DNA of 64,000 nucleotides, from contig NZ_CP084296.1 in the NCBI RefSeq assembly GCF_020271745.1, positions 992,001 to 1,056,000 of the forward strand, written 5' to 3'. The translations under genes were made by a program, and so were the position numbers. Of this stretch, positions 23,402 through 32,701 are shown piece by piece. Source of the DNA: Providencia alcalifaciens. GTDB taxonomy: Bacteria; Pseudomonadota; Gammaproteobacteria; Enterobacterales; Enterobacteriaceae. The first letter of the stretch is position 1. The number at the start of each line of letters is the position of its first letter. The notes beneath the pieces are model-generated. The model ran no database searches, was not told the DNA's origin, and was given only the letters and a program-made list of their open reading frames with translations.

Positions 23402-24850
23402 ATGTCGCTACTAACATCAACCAGAAAATTAATCTTCACTTTAGGACTTGCATTCATTACTTTGCAAGCATCTGCTATCCCTATCGATGATTATAAGCAG
23501 TATCTCCCTGACGGCACTAACCTTGCTCTGGTTGCGCAGAAAGTAGGAAGTAATACCCCTCTTATTGATTATAACGCTCAACAAATGGCTCTGCCTGCCA
23601 GTACGCAGAAAGTAGTAACCGCACTCGCTGCATTACTACAGCTAGGCCCTGACTACCGTTTCGTCACTAACTTCGAGACCAACGGAAAGCTCAATAACAA
23701 CACGTTATCCGGTGATTTGGTGATCCGTTTTAGTGGTGACCCTACGTTAACACGTCAGCAAATCCGCAATATGGTCAATGCATTAAAGCAGATTGGCATT
23801 CATAAAATCGATGGCGATCTCATTGTCGATATTTCTGCTTTTTCCAGCCATGATAAAGCACCGGGCTGGGTATGGAATGATATGACTCAGTGCTTTAGTG
23901 CGCCACCTGCCGCCGCTATCATTGATAGAAACTGCTTCTCAGTTTCCCTTTATCCATCCGATAAAGCAGGGGAAATGGCGTATATCAAAACAGCCAGCTT
24001 CTATCCTGTAAATATGTTTAGTGAGGTCAAAACTCTCGCTAAAGGTTCTCCAGAATCTCGCTACTGCGAGTTAGATGTGGTTCCTGGTGAATTGAATCGC
24101 TATACATTAACAGGCTGCTTAACCCAGCGTAGTGAGCCATTACCGCTCGCATTTGCCGTGCAAAATGGAGCGAGCTATTCCGGTGCTATCGTCAAAAATG
24201 AATTACAGGTAGCGGGCATTGAATTGTCCGGCTCAGTTAAAAAACGCACTCAACAGACGCCGCAATCCCAAATACTCGTTAAAACTGAATCCAAGCCACT
24301 GCATGATCTATTAAAAATCATGCTAAAAAAGTCTGATAACATGATAGCGGATACGGTATTTAGAACGATTGGTCGTGATTATTACGGCGTTCCAGGTACC
24401 TGGCGCGCAGGCTCTGACGCAGTCAGGCAAGTCCTCAAGCAGAAAGCGGGTATTGATTTAGGAAACACAGTAATGGTGGATGGTTCTGGCTTATCTCGCC
24501 ATAACTTGATTACTCCAGCGACCATGATGCAAGTTTTACAATTCATCGCTAAAAATGATCAGCAGCTCGATTACATTTCGATGCTACCACTTGCTGGGCA
24601 CGATGGAACACTACGTTACCGTGGTGGTTTAGATGAGGCTGGAGTCAATGGCAAGGTGTCAGCGAAAACGGGGGCATTACAAGGGGTTTATAATCTTGCA
24701 GGCTTTATTACTACCGCAAGTGGGGAAAAAGTGGCATTCGTCCAGTTTATTTCTGCTTACGCGGTTCCACAGAGCCAATATAATAGCCGCCGTGTACCTT
24801 TAGTACGCTTTGAAAGCCGCCTCTATCGCGATCTTTACCAAAAGAACTGA
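23402..24850 (+). CDS. dacB: Penicillin-binding protein 4, DD-carboxypeptidase/endopeptidase DacB
   Basis: Periplasmic class C PBP that trims and cleaves peptidoglycan cross-links. A signal peptide (about residues 1-25, ending QASA) precedes the enzyme. Active-site motifs are STQK at 67-70 with the nucleophile Ser67, SDN at 311-313 and KTG at 422-424. The large insertion between the first two motifs (about 90-250) is typical of PBP4. Start: ATG 23402, or GTG 23393 three codons earlier; neither has a strong ribosome site. It faces away from greA and converges on obgE. Confidence 0.95.
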   Translation: MSLLTSTRKLIFTLGLAFITLQASAIPIDDYKQYLPDGTNLALVAQKVGSNTPLIDYNAQQMALPASTQKVVTALAALLQLGPDYRFVTNFETNGKLNNNTLSGDLVIRFSGDPTLTRQQIRNMVNALKQIGIHKIDGDLIVDISAFSSHDKAPGWVWNDMTQCFSAPPAAAIIDRNCFSVSLYPSDKAGEMAYIKTASFYPVNMFSEVKTLAKGSPESRYCELDVVPGELNRYTLTGCLTQRSEPLPLAFAVQNGASYSGAIVKNELQVAGIELSGSVKKRTQQTPQSQILVKTESKPLHDLLKIMLKKSDNMIADTVFRTIGRDYYGVPGTWRAGSDAVRQVLKQKAGIDLGNTVMVDGSGLSRHNLITPATMMQVLQFIAKNDQQLDYISMLPLAGHDGTLRYRGGLDEAGVNGKVSAKTGALQGVYNLAGFITTASGEKVAFVQFISAYAVPQSQYNSRRVPLVRFESRLYRDLYQKN

Positions 24851-24881
24851 TCCCCCTGAAGATCCTGTTAAGATCTTCATA

Positions 24882-24921
24882 ATAAAAAAGGCACAACCTT
24901 CGCAAGTTGTGCCTTTTTATG
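24882..24921. terminator. Bidirectional terminator between dacB and obgE
   Basis: Arms aaaaaggcacaac (24885-24897) and gttgtgccttttt (24906-24918) around an eight-base loop containing ttcg. A-run and T-run lie on either side. Confidence 0.87.
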
Positions 24922-24935
24922 TGACTCAAAGATAA

Positions 24936-26135
<1,200 letters not shown>

Positions 26136-26184
26136 TTATAGTGCCTGATGGCGGTATTACCCAGAGATGGCATATTCTGAATAT

Positions 26185-26217
26185 AAAAAGCCCCGCAAAA
26201 GGTTTTTGCAGGGCTTT
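26185..26217 (-). terminator. Terminator after rpmA
   Basis: Arms aaagccccgcaaaa (26187-26200) and ttttgcagggcttt (26204-26217) with one mismatch. The minus strand ends GGGGCTTTTTAT. It lies 27 bases past rpmA, so obgE is either read through it or has its own promoter in 26112-26184. Confidence 0.75.
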
Positions 26218-26243
26218 AATTCAAAAATTAAAAGTCAGAAAAC

Positions 26244-26513
<270 letters not shown>

Positions 26514-26520
26514 CTAAATC

Positions 26521-26829
26521 TTAAGCGATGACAGTGATCTTAACATCAGTGAACCACTGACGGTGACCTTGCTGCTTACGGCTATGTTTACGACGACGGA
26601 ACTTAACGATTTTAACTTTATCGCCACGACCGTGTGCAACCACTTCCGCTTTCACTTTAACGCCTTCAACGATAGGAGCACCGATTTGGATCTCATCGCC
26701 ATTAGCAACCATCAGAACGTGATCAAATTCAACAGTTTCACCTGTTGCGATGTCCAGCTTTTCTAGGCGGACAGTTTGACCTTCGCTAACTCGGTGTTGT
26801 TTACCACCACTTTGGAAAACCGCGTACAT
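26521..26829 (-). CDS. rplU: 50S ribosomal protein L21
   Basis: Binds 23S rRNA near L20. It has 102 residues (E. coli 103), starting [14 protein letters not shown], with the basic [14 protein letters not shown] motif near residue 80. It is first gene of the rplU-rpmA unit. The 335 bp from 26830 to 27164 hold the divergent rplU and ispB promoters, of which the rplU one is clear. Confidence 0.97.
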   Translation of the reverse strand: MYAVFQSGGKQHRVSEGQTVRLEKLDIATGETVEFDHVLMVANGDEIQIGAPIVEGVKVKAEVVAHGRGDKVKIVKFRRRKHSRKQQGHRQWFTDVKITVIA

Positions 26830-26907
26830 ATTAACTCCGCTTTCCGCGTACTCGCTAAATATTTCAATTCCTAGAGTACGCTATAAAATATTCACAATAG
26901 GGCGCGA

Positions 26908-26936
26908 ATTCTACGCAAAAAAGCAGCAGAACACAA
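26908..26936 (-). promoter_or_regulatory. Sigma-70 promoter for rplU-rpmA
   Basis: Minus-strand -35 TTGTGT (26931-26936) and -10 TAGAAT (26908-26913), 17 bp apart, with a GC-rich cgcgccc discriminator downstream, as is common at ribosomal-protein promoters. It leaves a leader of about 70 bases before rplU. Confidence 0.68.
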
Positions 26937-27164
26937 GCCTATAATGCAGTTAGATTACAAAAAATACGACTTTTTTATCGGCTCTATCTTTTTTCGGCTG
27001 ATTTCTCGGGAATACCTTGAATTGTTACTTATTTAAACATTTTTTGCATTTCACCCGATAATCTTATAATTAATAGTGTTATGCTTACGCTATTACTGTG
27101 ATATCGGTTTTCCCATTTTTGACTTAGGGAATTCCCCAAAAACTAATAATATGAATATATTACA

Positions 27165-28136
27165 ATGAATTTAGAATCTATCGTTGAACTGACAGCCGAG
27201 GATATGTCAGCAGTAAATAAAGCGATCCTCGGCCAATTAAACTCAGACGTAGCACTAATCAATCAATTAGGTTATTACATCGTTAGCGGAGGCGGAAAAA
27301 GGATCCGTCCAATGATCGCGATCCTCGCAGGACGATCCCTTGGCTATTCTGAACACAAACATATTCAAGTTGCTGCATTAATCGAATTCATCCATACCGC
27401 CACTTTATTGCACGATGATGTTGTCGATGAATCTGATATGCGTCGTGGAAAACAGACAGCTAATGCTGTATTTGGTAATGCGGCAAGCGTATTAGTGGGT
27501 GACTTTATTTATACTCGATCCTTCCAAATGATGACGGATCTTGATTCGATGCGAGTTTTAAAACTGATGTCTGAAGCCACTAACGTGATCGCGGAAGGTG
27601 AAGTTTTACAATTAATGAACTGCAACGATCCTGACATTACTGAAGAGAGCTACATGCAAGTGATCTACAGTAAAACCGCGCGTCTATTTGAAGCGGCTTC
27701 CCACGCTTCCGCTATCTTAGCCAATGCCACACCAGAGCAAGAGAAAGCGCTGCAAGATTATGGCCGCTATATTGGGACGGCATTCCAGTTAGTTGACGAT
27801 CTTCTGGATTATGATGCGGATAATACCCAGTTAGGCAAAAACACTGGCGATGATCTTGATGAAGGGAAACCAACGCTACCGCTATTACACGCAATGCAAC
27901 ATGGTAATACAGAAGAGTCAGCACTAATTAGGCAAGCAATTGAGCAAGGAAATGGTCGTCATCTGTTAGATACCGTCCTTGGCACAATGAAGCGCTGCGG
28001 TTCATTAGAATACACTTACCAGCGCGCGCAAGAAGAAGCACAAAAAGCCATTGATGCTTTAAATGCCATCGAAGACTCTGTATATAAAGAAGCATTAATT
28101 GGTTTAGCGCATGTCGCTATTCAGCGCCATTCATAA
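27165..28136 (+). CDS. ispB: Octaprenyl diphosphate synthase IspB
   Basis: Trans-prenyltransferase that builds the C40 side chain of ubiquinone and menaquinone. It has 323 residues as in E. coli, with GGGKRIRP at 42-49, the first Asp-rich motif DDVVD at 84-88 and the second DDLLD at 211-215. Divergent from rplU, as in E. coli. A terminator follows, then the Mu-like regulator pair faces it. Confidence 0.97.
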   Translation: MNLESIVELTAEDMSAVNKAILGQLNSDVALINQLGYYIVSGGGKRIRPMIAILAGRSLGYSEHKHIQVAALIEFIHTATLLHDDVVDESDMRRGKQTANAVFGNAASVLVGDFIYTRSFQMMTDLDSMRVLKLMSEATNVIAEGEVLQLMNCNDPDITEESYMQVIYSKTARLFEAASHASAILANATPEQEKALQDYGRYIGTAFQLVDDLLDYDADNTQLGKNTGDDLDEGKPTLPLLHAMQHGNTEESALIRQAIEQGNGRHLLDTVLGTMKRCGSLEYTYQRAQEEAQKAIDALNAIEDSVYKEALIGLAHVAIQRHS

Positions 28137-28162
28137 TCACGATTAGAGTTCGAAACCAATAT

Positions 28163-28194
28163 TAAAAAGGGTGAAAACAATTTCACCCTTTTTT
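28163..28194. terminator. Terminator between ispB and the Mu-type regulator gene
   Basis: Arms aaaaagggtgaaa (28164-28176) and tttcacccttttt (28181-28193), loop of four. The A- and T-runs let it work in both directions. Confidence 0.85.
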
Positions 28195-28199
28195 CATGG

Positions 28200-28559
28200 T
28201 TATTCATCTTCTGGTTCAGGCTCGATTTTTGCCAATAGCGATGATAACCCGTGACGCAGAATATATTTCACAAACATTTTGCGCTCATCTTCCGTCAATT
28301 GATAATAAGCCTCAGACCAAATTTGCAGCGCATCAATACGTTGCACTTGATACGTTGCCGATGGCTCATGGAGTGACAGCTGACTTTGGATCTCACTCGG
28401 CAAGCTTTCCATATAGTATTCAACGGCCTTCCCTTGAACACCTCTTTTACGACGACTTTTCCAACCTTCCCTTCTTGCCATCAAGTTAATTCCCTGAGGT
28501 GAAGACGGAAGACCTTCTAATCCTGCTAATTCTTTCGCAGTGAACCACAATTTTTTCAT
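28200..28559 (-). CDS. Mu-repressor-like (YfeC/DUF1323-type) DNA-binding protein, copy 1
   Basis: A 119-residue putative regulator. The N-terminal half (about 3-52) has FTAKELAGLEGLPSSPQGIN, then ARREGW, basic RRKRGVQGKAVEYY and SLP. This pattern matches the winged-helix DNA-binding domain at the start of phage Mu c repressor and MuA transposase. The C-terminal half (IWSEAYYQLTEDERKMF..ILRHGLSSLL) resembles the tail of E. coli YfeC and may dimerise. An acidic end EPEPEDE closes it. There is no integrase core, so it is not a transposase. It is a paralogue of the gene at 28660-29016, 100 bp away in the same direction. Target unknown; DNA-binding role inferred. Confidence 0.75.
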   Translation of the reverse strand: MKKLWFTAKELAGLEGLPSSPQGINLMARREGWKSRRKRGVQGKAVEYYMESLPSEIQSQLSLHEPSATYQVQRIDALQIWSEAYYQLTEDERKMFVKYILRHGLSSLLAKIEPEPEDE

Positions 28560-28659
28560 AATATCACTTTTACGCTTAGCTTATATTTTGCAACCTGCTT
28601 TTGTCGCTATACCAAAGTTATTTTTCTAAAAATTTATTCGATTCAATACTGTATGTAAT

Positions 28660-29016
28660 TTATGTATGGCTATTTTGATTAATAAGATGAATTAAAGCTA
28701 AAGCACCTTTGCGCATAATAAACGATAAGATCTTCACGCGTTCATCATGGGAAAGCTGGTTATAAGCCTCTTGCCAAATATGTGCATGTTCATCACGCTT
28801 AATTTGATAGCCTCTCGAAGTTTCATACATAACAGTGAACTCTTCGAGATCAATGGGAACCGAGCTAATATGGTATTCCAATGCTTTTCCTTGAATACCT
28901 CTTCGTTTTCGATTCAACCACTTTTCTCGCCTCGCCATGGCATTAATACCTTGGGTACTTGTTGGAAGCCCTTGGCGCCCTACGAGCTCTTTTGCTGTTA
29001 ACCATTCCTTGCTCAT
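28660..29016 (-). CDS. Mu-repressor-like (YfeC/DUF1323-type) DNA-binding protein, copy 2
   Basis: A 118-residue paralogue of the downstream gene at 28200-28559. It has the same layout and length: WLTAKELVGRQGLPTSTQGIN, ARREKW, RKRRGIQGKALEYHISSVP, then IWQEAYNQLSHDER and IMRKGALALI. By eye about half the positions agree, so the duplication is old. The stretch QGKALEYHISSVP is especially close to the Mu repressor/MuA consensus. The gene reads away from sfsB. The long gap upstream carries repeated 10-mers that are candidate operators. Function as a regulator is inferred from the domain only. Confidence 0.75.
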   Translation of the reverse strand: MSKEWLTAKELVGRQGLPTSTQGINAMARREKWLNRKRRGIQGKALEYHISSVPIDLEEFTVMYETSRGYQIKRDEHAHIWQEAYNQLSHDERVKILSFIMRKGALALIHLINQNSHT

Positions 29017-29572
29017 TATCGACGCTCCTTGTCATTATGATGACGACTTCGATCAACTATAAACTTTCTTTATTTTCTTAATCGTTTCAATATCCATTTT
29101 AAATATTCAAATATAATAGTTAATAAATTATATTGATATCGATAGTTTCTTTTGTATATCTGCTAGTTATATCAATAACTTTGCATCAACTATTTTATAC
29201 TGATGGATTTATAATGCTGATTAAGAAATTCATTCTTTTCATATAATTCAATACATTATTAAGAAATATAAATCTTCGCGATAAATAGAATAAATATAAG
29301 AAAATATAAAAAACAGAGAGCTAACTAAAATGAGTTATTTTTATTTTCAAAGTGTTAACTAAATTCACAATAATCATCTGAGCCTTTCTGTTATTTTCAT
29401 AAAAGTAACGATAGTTTCATAAAAATGAATTTTTAGAAAAAATCAGAAATTATTATTGGGAAATTCTGTTATTTTATTTCCAATAACAGAACGATTGCAC
29501 TGAATGTATCACAATACTCTGTTAGATGTACTACTAACTCTACATGATTCTGAGTGAAAAAAGGATTAAAAA
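29017..29572. other. AT-rich divergent regulatory gap with repeated 10-mers
   Basis: 556 bp without a convincing gene, between the Mu-repressor-like pair (leftward) and sfsB (rightward). TTCTGTTATT occurs at 29386-29395 and 29464-29473, and inverted at 29482-29491. The last two form a perfect 10-bp dyad with an 8-bp centre. CGATAGTTTC occurs at 29140-29149 and 29409-29418. These repeats are plausible operators for the flanking DNA-binding proteins. Their link to those proteins is inference. Confidence 0.6.
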
Positions 29573-29890
29573 ATGATGTTACGGAAATCAAACTGGCACC
29601 CAGCAGATATCATTGCAGCTTTACGCAAACGTGGAACAACCCTAGCGGCGATTTCTCGCGAAGCAGGGCTGAGCTCATCAACGCTCGCGAATGCACTATC
29701 GAGACCTTGGCCTAAAGGTGAATGGATCATCGCAAATTTTTTAGGTATTCATCCATCAGAAATCTGGCCTAGTCGCTATTATGATCCAATGACGGGTGAT
29801 TTATTAGAAAGAAAAGTTCGAGAAAAATCAAAAAAAATCAAGGAGAAAGGCGAATTAGAAAATAGGGAATCAGAAGAAGAAAATATCTAA
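29573..29890 (+). CDS. sfsB: Ner-like DNA-binding regulator SfsB (Nlp)
   Basis: A 105-residue winged-helix protein of the Ner family, named for the early-lytic repressor of phage Mu. The core WHPADIIAALRKRGTTLAAISREAGLSS and STLANALSRPWPKGEWIIA is very close to E. coli SfsB, and WPSRYYDPMTG follows. A charged Lys/Glu tail (about 84-105) is longer than in E. coli. SfsB was tied to maltose gene expression in E. coli; its direct role is unclear. It lies downstream of ispB as in E. coli, but two Mu-type genes intervene here. I do not see murA next to it; mdh follows instead. The ribosome site aaaagga is good. Confidence 0.92.
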   Translation: MMLRKSNWHPADIIAALRKRGTTLAAISREAGLSSSTLANALSRPWPKGEWIIANFLGIHPSEIWPSRYYDPMTGDLLERKVREKSKKIKEKGELENRESEEENI

Positions 29891-30023
29891 AATCAGTCGC
29901 TATTTTTGATCAGAACTGAAAGATAAAACGCATTATCATTTTCTTTAAAAACAGCAAGGTTAATTCATTGTGCCTTTAAGGGGCTTTCCCTTATTTTGGT
30001 GGGTGAAAACTTACCGAGTATAA

Positions 30024-30067
30024 AAATAAAGGGCGGAATCGCATGAACGCAATTCCGCCCTTATTTA
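30024..30067 (-). terminator. Terminator after mdh
   Basis: Long stem with arms near 30026-30041 and 30049-30066 (aaagggcggaatcgc / gcaattccgccctta), one mismatch, followed on the minus strand by a short T-rich run. It may also serve sfsB. Confidence 0.75.
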
Positions 30068-30088
30068 AGCGCTAAATCTTAATTGGCA

Positions 30089-31027
30089 TTAGCCATTAAT
30101 GAATTTTTCACCTAATTCGATATCTGCTTTCAGTACGCTTAACATCTCTTTCAGCGCTTTTTCTTCGAATGCACTTAATTTACCAATTGGTAAATGTTTT
30201 TCGATACCGTTTTTGCCTAATACAACAGGTTGAGCGAAGAAGCGAGCGTGTTCGCCTTCACCTTCAGTGTATACACACTCAACCACATTGCTTTCGCCTT
30301 GCAGACCACGGATCAAAGATAAGCCCAGACGTGCTGCTGCTTGACCCATAGACAGTGTTGCAGATCCGCCACCCGCTTTAGCTTCAACCACTTCAGTACC
30401 TGCGTTTTGAATACGCTTAGTCAATGCTGCGATTTCTTCATCAGTGAAGCTAACACCAGGAATTTGAGACAGTAATGGCAGAATTGTCACACCTGAGTGA
30501 CCACCGATAACTGGCACTTCAACTTCGTGAGTTTTCTTACCTTTTAATTCAGCAACGAAAGTATTTGAACGGATGATATCCAGTGTCGTTACACCGAACA
30601 GACGGTTTTTATCATACACACCAGCTTTCTTCAGAACTTCGGCCGCGATAGCAACGGTGGTATTCACTGGGTTAGTGATAATACCAATCAGTGCTTTCGG
30701 GCAGGTAACCGCGATTTGTTGAACAAGGTTACGTACAATACCTGCGTTCACATTGAACAGGTCAGAACGATCCATACCTGGCTTACGTGCGACACCCGCA
30801 GAAATTAATACTACATCCGCACCTTTCAGTGCTGGGGTTGCATCTTCACCCGCAAAACCAACCACTTTAACGTCGGTAGGGATGTGGCTCAAGTCAGCGG
30901 CAACACCTGGAGTTACTGGCGCGATGTCGTAGAGGGAGAGTTCTGAACCTGCTGGGAGCTGGTTTTTGAGAAGAAGGGCGAGAGCCTGACCGATACCACC
31001 TGCTGCACCTAGGACTGCAACTTTCAT
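30089..31027 (-). CDS. mdh: Malate dehydrogenase (NAD)
   Basis: TCA-cycle enzyme interconverting malate and oxaloacetate. It has 312 residues as in E. coli, with the NAD loop GAAGGIGQA (about 7-15), substrate arginines in [11 protein letters not shown], and catalytic His177 in GGHSGV. Divergent from argR, as in E. coli. The window also encodes the quinone-linked malate oxidase mqo, so the organism has both malate-oxidising routes. Confidence 0.97.
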   Translation of the reverse strand: MKVAVLGAAGGIGQALALLLKNQLPAGSELSLYDIAPVTPGVAADLSHIPTDVKVVGFAGEDATPALKGADVVLISAGVARKPGMDRSDLFNVNAGIVRNLVQQIAVTCPKALIGIITNPVNTTVAIAAEVLKKAGVYDKNRLFGVTTLDIIRSNTFVAELKGKKTHEVEVPVIGGHSGVTILPLLSQIPGVSFTDEEIAALTKRIQNAGTEVVEAKAGGGSATLSMGQAAARLGLSLIRGLQGESNVVECVYTEGEGEHARFFAQPVVLGKNGIEKHLPIGKLSAFEEKALKEMLSVLKADIELGEKFING

Positions 31028-31498
31028 TCTAAAACTCCTTAATTGTACTTTAAAATATATGAATTCATCTGACTACGCACTAAACACATTACTTATAAAA
31101 AACAATTCTTTAACAGTTAGAGAGAAGTGTTAACGCGAGATAAATCACCAACACAATAGCTTTATTCTAAACAAATTCCTTATCTGTTAATGAGATAACG
31201 GACACTTTTTTAACAAATAGTTTTTATTGCTATTGCATTTAACATTAAACCCAATTTTATTTGGCGATTTATTCAGCGCCACTTGATTATTTAACAATTT
31301 TTTCACAATAACTTGTTGTTAAATCAATTCATTTTTAAGTTAAATTTCGAACTAACAATTTAAGACAATCCCCTTCTTATTACCAGAAAAGCCTTATCTC
31401 AAATCGCTCATTAAACACTCAAAAAATCAATTTTCTTGCATAAAAATGCACTTTTCAACATAATACAACTCAGTTTAATACCAAAAGATGGGTTAATT
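31028..31498. promoter_or_regulatory. mdh-argR divergent intergenic region
   Basis: 471 bp of AT-rich DNA with no gene I can support. It must hold the two divergent promoters. GTTAA words recur (for example 31318-31322 and 31339-31343), which would suit ArcA-type control of mdh known in E. coli, but I cannot define a site. The one clear motif is the ArgR-type palindrome at 31435-31452. Confidence 0.5.
31435..31452. promoter_or_regulatory. Candidate ARG box upstream of argR
   Basis: TGCATAAAAATGCA (31437-31450) is a perfect palindrome that fits the ARG-box form TGAAT-N4-ATTCA at most positions and lies 48 bp before the argR start. ArgR represses its own gene in E. coli. The usual second box 3 bp away is only weakly suggested on the left, so the call is moderate. 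Confidence 0.5.
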
Positions 31499-31969
31499 AT
31501 GCGCACTATGTCGAAACAAGAAGACTTGGTAAAAGCCTTTAAGGCACTCCTTAAAGAAGAAAAATTTAGTTCACAAGCCGAAATTGTGATCGCTCTTCAA
31601 GAACAAGGCTTCGAAAACATTAATCAATCTAAAATTTCCAGAATGTTGACGAAGTTTGGTGCTGTACGTACCCGCAACGCAAAAATGGAAATGGTATATT
31701 GCTTACCAACCGAGCCTGGAGTCCCTACTGCCACCAGCCCACTGAAGAACTTGGTTCTGGATGTTGACTACAACCACTCTGTTGTTGTGATCCGTACCAG
31801 TCCAGGTGCAGCACAGTTAATTGCTCGCCTGTTAGACTCCTTAGGCAAAGCTGAAGGTATCTTAGGCAGCATCGCTGGCGATGATACTATTTTCTCAACG
31901 CCAACCAACGATTTTACCACTCGTGAACTTTACGAAGCCATTTTGGTGCTTTTCGAACAAGAACTTTAG
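31499..31969 (+). CDS. argR: Arginine repressor ArgR
   Basis: Hexameric, arginine-binding repressor of arginine biosynthesis and a cofactor in plasmid dimer resolution. It has 156 residues, the E. coli length. The N-terminal winged helix (about 1-75, with [21 protein letters not shown]), the hinge, and the C-terminal domain (about 83-156, [16 protein letters not shown] and GDDTIF) bind arginine. ATG 31499 is chosen because the product then starts [23 protein letters not shown] as in E. coli. Confidence 0.97.
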   Translation: MRTMSKQEDLVKAFKALLKEEKFSSQAEIVIALQEQGFENINQSKISRMLTKFGAVRTRNAKMEMVYCLPTEPGVPTATSPLKNLVLDVDYNHSVVVIRTSPGAAQLIARLLDSLGKAEGILGSIAGDDTIFSTPTNDFTTRELYEAILVLFEQEL

Positions 31970-31993
31970 TCCTTTCGAAAAATTTTAGATATC

Positions 31994-32024
31994 GAAAAAG
32001 AGGGAACCCAGTTCCCTCTTTGTA
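31994..32024 (+). terminator. Terminator after argR
   Basis: Arms aaagagggaac (31997-32007) and gttccctcttt (32011-32021) with a three-base loop, followed by gtattttt. Confidence 0.82.
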
Positions 32025-32031
32025 TTTTTAG

Positions 32032-32487
<456 letters not shown>

Positions 32488-32489
32488 CG

Positions 32490-32519
32490 AAAAAGCCCTA
32501 ACTGAAGTTAGGGCTTAGG
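32490..32519 (+). terminator. Terminator after the DUF6122-like gene (copy A of a duplicated hairpin)
   Basis: aagccctaac-tgaa-gttagggctt stem with arms 32493-32502 and 32507-32516. The same hairpin recurs exactly at 32653-32680. Confidence 0.7.
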
Positions 32520-32526
32520 TTGATGA

Positions 32527-32562
32527 CAAAGAGGGATAAAAGCGTGGTTTTTCCCTCTTTGT
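32527..32562. terminator. Hairpin between the two duplicated terminators
   Basis: Arms aaagagggа-like aaagaggga (32528-32536) and tccctcttt (32551-32559) around a 14-base loop. It resembles the argR terminator arms (aaagaggga / tccctcttt). Whether it terminates is uncertain. Confidence 0.5.
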
Positions 32563-32652
32563 GTTATCCGGCGAAAATCAATGAATTGATTTTCCTTGTT
32601 AATTTTACAACCTAACAGAGCCATTTCCAAACCTAATGGGTTTGTCAATGAT

Positions 32653-32680
32653 CAAAGCCCTAACTGAAGTTAGGGCTTTG
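32653..32680 (-). terminator. Terminator after mpl (copy B of the duplicated hairpin)
   Basis: Identical 22-base hairpin sequence to copy A at 32490-32519, here 22 bases past the mpl stop, with aaag/cttt flanks. On the minus strand it ends GGGCTTTGATC. Confidence 0.7.
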
Positions 32681-32701
32681 ATTCATGATTGCGCTTATAT
32701 A

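Noticed and set aside
24856-24880. aagatcctgttaagat shared with the qseB box region (49807-49822)
   Set aside because: Here it forms a gaagatc/gatcttc stem-loop downstream of dacB. It lacks the paired TTAAGAT spacing, so I regard the match as chance.
28200-29016. Remnant of a Mu transposase or a degraded prophage
   Set aside because: Both genes end cleanly after a C-terminal domain of their own. No integrase core, B protein, portal or tail gene is nearby.
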